From positions 1 to 47,019 of the forward strand of contig JBLHUT010000001.1 of the NCBI GenBank assembly GCA_047629975.1: 47,019 nucleotides of DNA. The letters run 5' to 3'. Within the stretch, counting starts at the first letter, position 1. Each line of letters starts with the position of its first letter. The stretch is from JBLHUT01 sp047629975. GTDB lineage: Bacteria > Pseudomonadota > Alphaproteobacteria > Rhodobacterales > Rhodobacteraceae. The notes below the pieces were generated by a model, which ran no database searches, was not told where the DNA came from, and saw nothing but the letters and a program-made list of their open reading frames with translations. The translations under genes were made by a program, and so were the position numbers. Below, in pieces: positions 45,019-47,019 of this stretch.

Positions 45019-47019
45019 CTAGCCCTCGATTTTCTCTAGATCGGCCACTTGCGTGCAGATCACCCGAATAAGGTGCAACATGTTAAGCCTGTTGCGACGG
45101 ATGATCGCGTTCTCGGCATTGACCTGAACATTTTCGAAAAAACCGTCGATCGGGGTGCGCAAGGAGGCCATGCCCGCCATGGCCGACGCGAAATCTTCGG
45201 CCTCGATGGCCGGAGAGATCGCCGCTTTGGCTGCATCAAGCGCATCGAACAGGGCAATCTCGGCGGGGTCCTCGGCGTATTTGCGGTCCGGCCCGAATTC
45301 ATAGGCGACCCCGTCTTTTTCTTCGGCCTGTCGCAGGATGTTGTTGGCCCTTTTGAACCCCTGCACAAGGTTCTCACCGTCATCGGTGGCCAGAACCCCT
45401 GCCAAGGCGCGTGCGCGGTGCACCAACAGGGTCAGATCGTCATTTCCGGGCATCGCAAGACAGGCATCGATAACATCGTGCCGGATATTCTGGTCACGCA
45501 GAAAGGTTTTGAGCCGCTCGTGCACGAACCCGAGCAGATCCTGCTCTGTTTCCATGCGCGCACCGGCAATGTCGCGCAAACCGGTGTTTGACTTGAATAT
45601 CTCCAGCAATGACAGCCGCACCCCGTTTTCCAACAGCAAACGGATGATCCCCAACGCGGCACGGCGCAGCGCGAACGGGTCTTTGCTGCCCGTGGGTTTT
45701 TCATCGATGGCCCAGAAACCGGTCAGGATGTCGATTTTGTCTGCCAGAGCAACCGCGACGGATACCGGCGCGGATGGCACGCTGTCGGACGGGCCGAGGG
45801 GGGCGTAATGCTCTGCGCATGCCGCCCCGATGGCAGGGTCCAGCCCTGCGGCATCGCTGTAGTAACGCCCCATCAGCCCCTGAAGCTCGGGAAACTCGTA
45901 AACCATTTCCGACGACAGGTCGGCCTTTGCAACACGCGCGGCTTGCCCTGCCATCTCGGCTGATGCCCCCACAAAAGGGGCCAGCGTTTCGGCAAGGGTG
46001 GCAATCCGCTCGATGCGGTCCTTCTGGCTGCCCAGTTTGTTGTGGAACGTTACATTCGCAAGGCTGTCACACCACGGTTGCATCTTGTCGTTGACCGCGA
46101 TGCGCAGGTCATTTTCCCAAAAGAACTTTGCATCCGACAGGCGCGCAAACAGAACCTTCTGATTACCGGACAGAATCGTGGCGCCGTCATCTGCTGTTTC
46201 GCGGTTGGCCACGGTCACAAAGCGCACAATCCGGCCCGAATTTGGGTCGCGCACCGAAAAGAACTTCTGATGCTCGCGCATGGAGGTCTGCAAGACTTCG
46301 GCAGGCAGCGCCATGAACGCAGGGTCGATCCGGCCCATCAACACAACAGGCCATTCGACCAACCCGGCCACCTCGGTCAGCAGGGCCTTGTCCTCGACCA
46401 GCTCCAACCCCTGCGCAAAGGCCTGATTGGCGGCATCATGCCAGATCGCTTCGGCGCGCGCGGCAGGGTCAAGCACGACATAGGCCTTTTGCAACTTTGC
46501 CGCATAATCGTCAAACCCCGTGACCTCGAAGGGGGCAGGGGCCATGAACCTGTGGCCCTCGGTACGGTTGGAAGCGGCGAAGCCCTCGATCTCGAAGGGA
46601 ACGACCTGACTGCCGGCCTCATCAGTCAGAATGCACACGATCCCCCGCAAGGGCCGGACCCAACGCAAGGTCCCCGTGCCCCACCGCATCGACTTGGGCC
46701 ACGGGAAATTGCGGATCACATCCTCCAGCACCTGTGCGACGATTTCGGCGGCAGACCGGCCCGGCTTTTCAATGATTGCAAAAAAGACGGCGCCCTTTTT
46801 ATCGTCACGCTCGCTCAGTTGCTCACGGGTCAATCCGGTGGCGCGCAAAAAACCTTCGACGGCCTTGGCGGGGGCGTCGGTGCGGGGGCCTTTGCGCTCT
46901 TCGCGCTGCATCGGGCTTTGCCCAAGCAGCCCCTCGACGGTCAACGCCAGCCGCCGCGGTGTCGAAAAGGCCGCCGCACTCGCATAGGTCAGACCGGCTT
47001 CGACCAGTCCGTTGGTTAT
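45019..47019 (-). CDS. glyS: Glycyl-tRNA synthetase beta subunit (partial, N-terminus cut)
   Basis: About 666 residues are visible; the first ~25 lie beyond the right edge (the in-frame reading continues as ITNGLVEAGLTYASAAAFSTPRRLALTVEGLLG, which the TTG at 46944 would wrongly truncate). The alpha2beta2 enzyme charges tRNA-Gly; the beta chain mainly binds tRNA. Typical beta blocks follow: NFPWPKSMRWG, FRFMAPAPFEV-like HRFMAPAPF, VLQTSMREHQKFF, KVLFARLSDAKFFWENDL, SQKDRIERIATLAETLA, EFPELQGLMGRYYSDAAGL, DKIDILTGFWAIDEKPTGSKDPFALRRAALGIIRLLLE, and a C-terminal anticodon-binding-like domain. No damage is seen. It probably forms an operon with the ppdK homologue and glyQ beyond the edge. Confidence 0.96.
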   Translation of the reverse strand: MTNGLVEAGLTYASAAAFSTPRRLALTVEGLLGQSPMQREERKGPRTDAPAKAVEGFLRATGLTREQLSERDDKKGAVFFAIIEKPGRSAAEIVAQVLEDVIRNFPWPKSMRWGTGTLRWVRPLRGIVCILTDEAGSQVVPFEIEGFAASNRTEGHRFMAPAPFEVTGFDDYAAKLQKAYVVLDPAARAEAIWHDAANQAFAQGLELVEDKALLTEVAGLVEWPVVLMGRIDPAFMALPAEVLQTSMREHQKFFSVRDPNSGRIVRFVTVANRETADDGATILSGNQKVLFARLSDAKFFWENDLRIAVNDKMQPWCDSLANVTFHNKLGSQKDRIERIATLAETLAPFVGASAEMAGQAARVAKADLSSEMVYEFPELQGLMGRYYSDAAGLDPAIGAACAEHYAPLGPSDSVPSAPVSVAVALADKIDILTGFWAIDEKPTGSKDPFALRRAALGIIRLLLENGVRLSLLEIFKSNTGLRDIAGARMETEQDLLGFVHERLKTFLRDQNIRHDVIDACLAMPGNDDLTLLVHRARALAGVLATDDGENLVQGFKRANNILRQAEEKDGVAYEFGPDRKYAEDPAEIALFDALDAAKAAISPAIEAEDFASAMAGMASLRTPIDGFFENVQVNAENAIIRRNRLNMLHLIRVICTQVADLEKIEG

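Overview
The window looks like a chromosomal segment of an alphaproteobacterium of the Rhodobacteraceae (marine Roseobacter type). The grounds are moderately high GC, a GapR (DUF2312) protein, a gltD/gltB pair separated by a small exported protein, a ppdK-like gene next to glyS, a BKACE (DUF849) enzyme, several peptide-type ABC transporters, and small conserved proteins typical of that family. I identified the genes by reading translated products and motifs; no database search was run. I saw no rRNA, tRNA, CRISPR array, insertion sequence or prophage.

Layout. 1-3500: end of methylmalonyl-CoA mutase, a VOC protein, a decayed TerB/DnaJ co-chaperone pseudogene, homoserine dehydrogenase and a small lipoprotein. 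3.7-5.4 kb: pirin, a small membrane protein and gapR. 5.5-8.0 kb: an orphan formate dehydrogenase gamma (cytochrome b) subunit, a frameshifted WD40-cytochrome c fusion, and a 41-residue membrane peptide abutting it. 8.2-14.8 kb: a BKACE enzyme diverging from a complete five-gene oligopeptide-type ABC transporter; the shared intergenic region holds an unusual nested repeat. 14.8-17.2 kb: alpha/beta hydrolase, a small Rhodobacteraceae protein, and an AbrB-family membrane protein. 17.3-25.1 kb: gltD - exported protein - gltB (glutamate synthase), diverging from uppP. 25.2-28.3 kb: a methyl-accepting chemotaxis protein preceded by a secreted stand-alone Cache-type sensor protein.

28.5-36.8 kb: a six-gene operon with a CocE/NonD serine hydrolase, a Tat-type substrate-binding protein, two permeases, a double ATPase and a class V PLP enzyme. 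It is probably an import and breakdown route for an unidentified peptide or amide. 36.9-38.9 kb: a sulfite-oxidase-type molybdoenzyme with a TSUP anion transporter. 39.0-41.4 kb: a tryptophan/kynurenine catabolic cluster, with kynureninase and a HGGxW-type kynurenine formamidase candidate diverging from each other, and an Lrp-type ligand-binding domain without a DNA-binding part. 41.5-47.0 kb: a SleB-type cell wall hydrolase, a pyruvate phosphate dikinase homologue with an eroded ATP-grasp half, and glyS cut by the window edge.

Themes: uptake and degradation of peptides and amino acids, glutamate-centred nitrogen assimilation, and at least two genes in active decay. The candidates I consider most worth following are the CocE-ABC-class V operon, the Cache/MCP pair, the WD40-cytochrome c fusion locus, the paired inverted repeats between gltD and uppP, and the kynurenine cluster with its RAM-only protein.
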